DNA of 30,000 nucleotides from Mesostigma viride. Taxonomy: Eukaryota > Streptophyta > Mesostigmatophyceae > Mesostigmatales > Mesostigmataceae. Positions 28,588-30,000 of this stretch are shown here, in pieces (position 1 is the first letter of the stretch; each line of letters starts with the position of its first letter). The stretch lies in the NCBI GenBank assembly GCA_009746045.1, contig RPFO01000650.1, forward strand, positions 67,501 to 97,500, read 5' to 3'. The notes below the pieces were generated by a model that was not told the origin of the DNA, made no database searches, and saw nothing but the letters and a program-made list of their open reading frames with translations. A program made the position numbers and the translations under genes.

Positions 28588-29256
28588 CTGCCGCCACAAG
28601 GGGCCTGCAGTGGCGTCAACCAAGGGACCTCACAGCTGCTCTTATAACTACAACATTACAACTCGACACTCTTTGTAATTCGTCATGTATCTCATTGGAA
28701 TTGAAATGTCTTTTGGTTGCTTTAATGATAAAGCATGGTCTCAAGAATCGGCTGGTTGGGCCGGATTGCCTGTCATGAAGGTGGCGGTGCCATAAAGGAC
28801 CGCACCTTTCATTCACATTTTAAACGGACGAACAACCCATGATGGGTTCAGTCCGGCCAGCCTGGATGTTCCTCCTGCTTCACCCAGGGAAGCACAAGGA
28901 AGAGGTTATTGCTTAGCCTTCAAAAGCATCTGAAGAGGTTAGGCTTTTCCCGGTAAAAAGCCAATGAAGGGGTTATTGCTAAGCCTTTAAAAGCATACAT
29001 GTTAAGGTTGTTGCTGATCCTGGAAAAGCCTCGTTGAGCAGCTGGATTTTTTTTTTCCTTTTTGCTGCTGCCTGGAATGACGCCCTCTTTGGGCTTCCTT
29101 CTTTAGTGTGAGATGCCTTTCTTTCACTTTTTGCTCTCACGTTGTTGTGAGCTAAATAGTGGGGGGGGAGGTGGCATATCTCACACATGATTACTGCTGA
29201 TAGTGGATGCATTCCAAGAAGCGGTAATGACCAGTCTAGGATGATATGGCACGCAA
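28588..29256. other. Interior between the two direct repeats, no coding capacity
   Basis: No credible ORF. It has a run of related phrases: GGTTATTGCTTAGCCTTCAAAAGCAT (from 28903) and GGTTATTGCTAAGCCTTTAAAAGCAT (from 28971). A partial third (GGTTGTTGCTGATCC) follows near 29006. GGACGAACAACCCATGATGG (28827-28846) is an inverted partial match to GTTGTTCGTCC in the direct repeat at about 28331. A T-run (29047-29057) and a G-run (29161-29168) are also present. Consistent with the inside of a non-autonomous element. Confidence 0.45.
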
Positions 29257-29274
29257 ACGCGACAGCTGTCGCGT
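29257..29274. repeat. 18-bp perfect palindrome at the junction of the repeat units
   Basis: ACGCGACAGCTGTCGCGT reads the same on both strands. Its right half is the start of the second direct repeat. The left half (ACGCGACA) therefore acts as an inverted partner of the unit start TGTCGCGT. If the 1,429-bp unit is a mobile element, these could be its short terminal inverted repeats, with two units joined tail to head. Confidence 0.7.
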
Positions 29275-30000
29275 CCGTGATCTATCACGTCCGCAATTCA
29301 GATTTTAGCGTAATTCTGACGTCCGCAGCCTTGTGCGGGTTGCTATACCGCGGCCCGGTACTGACGCCGCGGATCTCAATTGTACTCACGCGCCAAGTCC
29401 GCTGAATTTGCTGACGGAACTTTTGGGCGGACCTGAATTTCACTGACATTCGTCACAAGGGCAGTTTGCCGAATGCTGGTACGCAGCAAGCCGGCGAGGC
29501 ACTGAGCAGATGTGCAATTTCAGGATTTCAACGTGGGACACCAGACACAAATGCAAGGAAGCCCCAGGCGGTGCCTGGCATAGCCGACAGATTTGCCCTT
29601 GTATATTTGTGTTCGCTTGACAGATAAAGCTTGAAGTTTAGCTTGTCGGAAATTAGACAATGTTATGATTGGCTGATGTCTAAAGTGGCGCTAGTGGCGC
29701 CAGCCGCCAGGTTTGAGCTTTGAGCAGTATAGAAGGATGAGCAACGAACCATGGTGGTCGTTGTTCGTCCGTTTCTCTCCCTCACAACTGGTTTGTTGTC
29801 TTCATGGGGTGAAATAGTTCGAGCAGCCCGGAGCAGCCCCCGTGAGTGGTTGCATGCAGTCAGTTGCCATGAGGATGGACTGACGGATATGACAATGTAT
29901 TGGTTTTGTTAAGAATGTGTGTAAGACTGAGAACGAGACAAGGGACAGGGCCTTCGGGCACCCTGGTCGTCGTTGGCAAGAATGCCAGTAGGAACTAGGT
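29267..30000. repeat. Direct repeat copy 2, runs off the window end
   Basis: Starts at TGTCGCG inside the palindrome and follows copy 1 base for base, as far as I can read, to the window edge. Its true end and right-hand flank are outside the window, so LTR, tandem unit and assembly duplication cannot be told apart here. Confidence 0.7.

Overview
This window looks like repeat-dense nuclear DNA from a eukaryote, most likely a green alga of the Chlamydomonas/Volvox group. That assignment is an inference. It rests on GC-rich codon choice in the one intact reading frame, several kinds of non-LTR retroelement, long microsatellite tails and a very large C-rich satellite array. I see no bacterial operon, CRISPR array, rRNA gene or intact tRNA gene. 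There is one intact protein-coding gene, and it belongs to a retrotransposon.

Layout. Bases 1-578 hold decayed C-rich satellite-like DNA. Bases 579-1192 are about 102 uninterrupted copies of CCCTCG. Bases 1253-16404 are a tandem satellite with a period of about 610 bp and 25 copies of a diagnostic box. Each monomer is itself built from older related units of about 130-210 bp. The array stops abruptly near 16404. Bases 16405-27837 are nested mobile elements and their relics: a (CTTA)n-tailed retroposon family (five copies, four with visible target-site duplications), a B-box-bearing SINE-like family with an (ATTCAT)n tail, an inverted-repeat hairpin element, two copies of a LINE-like element that carry only an ORF1, a TTAA-flanked non-autonomous DNA transposon inside one of those LINE copies, and a broken reverse-transcriptase gene bordered by long inverted arms. 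Bases 27838-30000 hold a direct repeat of at least 734 bp, seemingly identical, at 1,429-bp spacing. The second copy runs off the window.

Main result. The minus-strand element at 22908-24983 is bounded by a 42-bp direct duplication. It has a 5' leader, one intact 456-codon ORF1, a short 3' untranslated region with two stem-loops, and a (TTAA)n tail. It encodes no endonuclease or reverse transcriptase. A second, decayed plus-strand copy (17883-21984) has the same ORF1-then-3'UTR layout. After subtracting two later insertions it is also about 2.1 kb. The ORF1-only design therefore looks like a family trait, comparable to half-L1 (HAL1-like) elements, and not a single deletion.

How the parts interact. 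The layering gives a relative chronology. A (CTTA)n-tailed retroposon landed at about 22559-22907, and the ORF1-only LINE then inserted into its tail. The other ORF1-only copy was later hit by a 1.9-kb TTAA transposon and by a 108-bp retroposon. Different families carry different tails, (TTAA)n, (CTTA)n and (ATTCAT)n, and these account for most microsatellites in the right half of the window.
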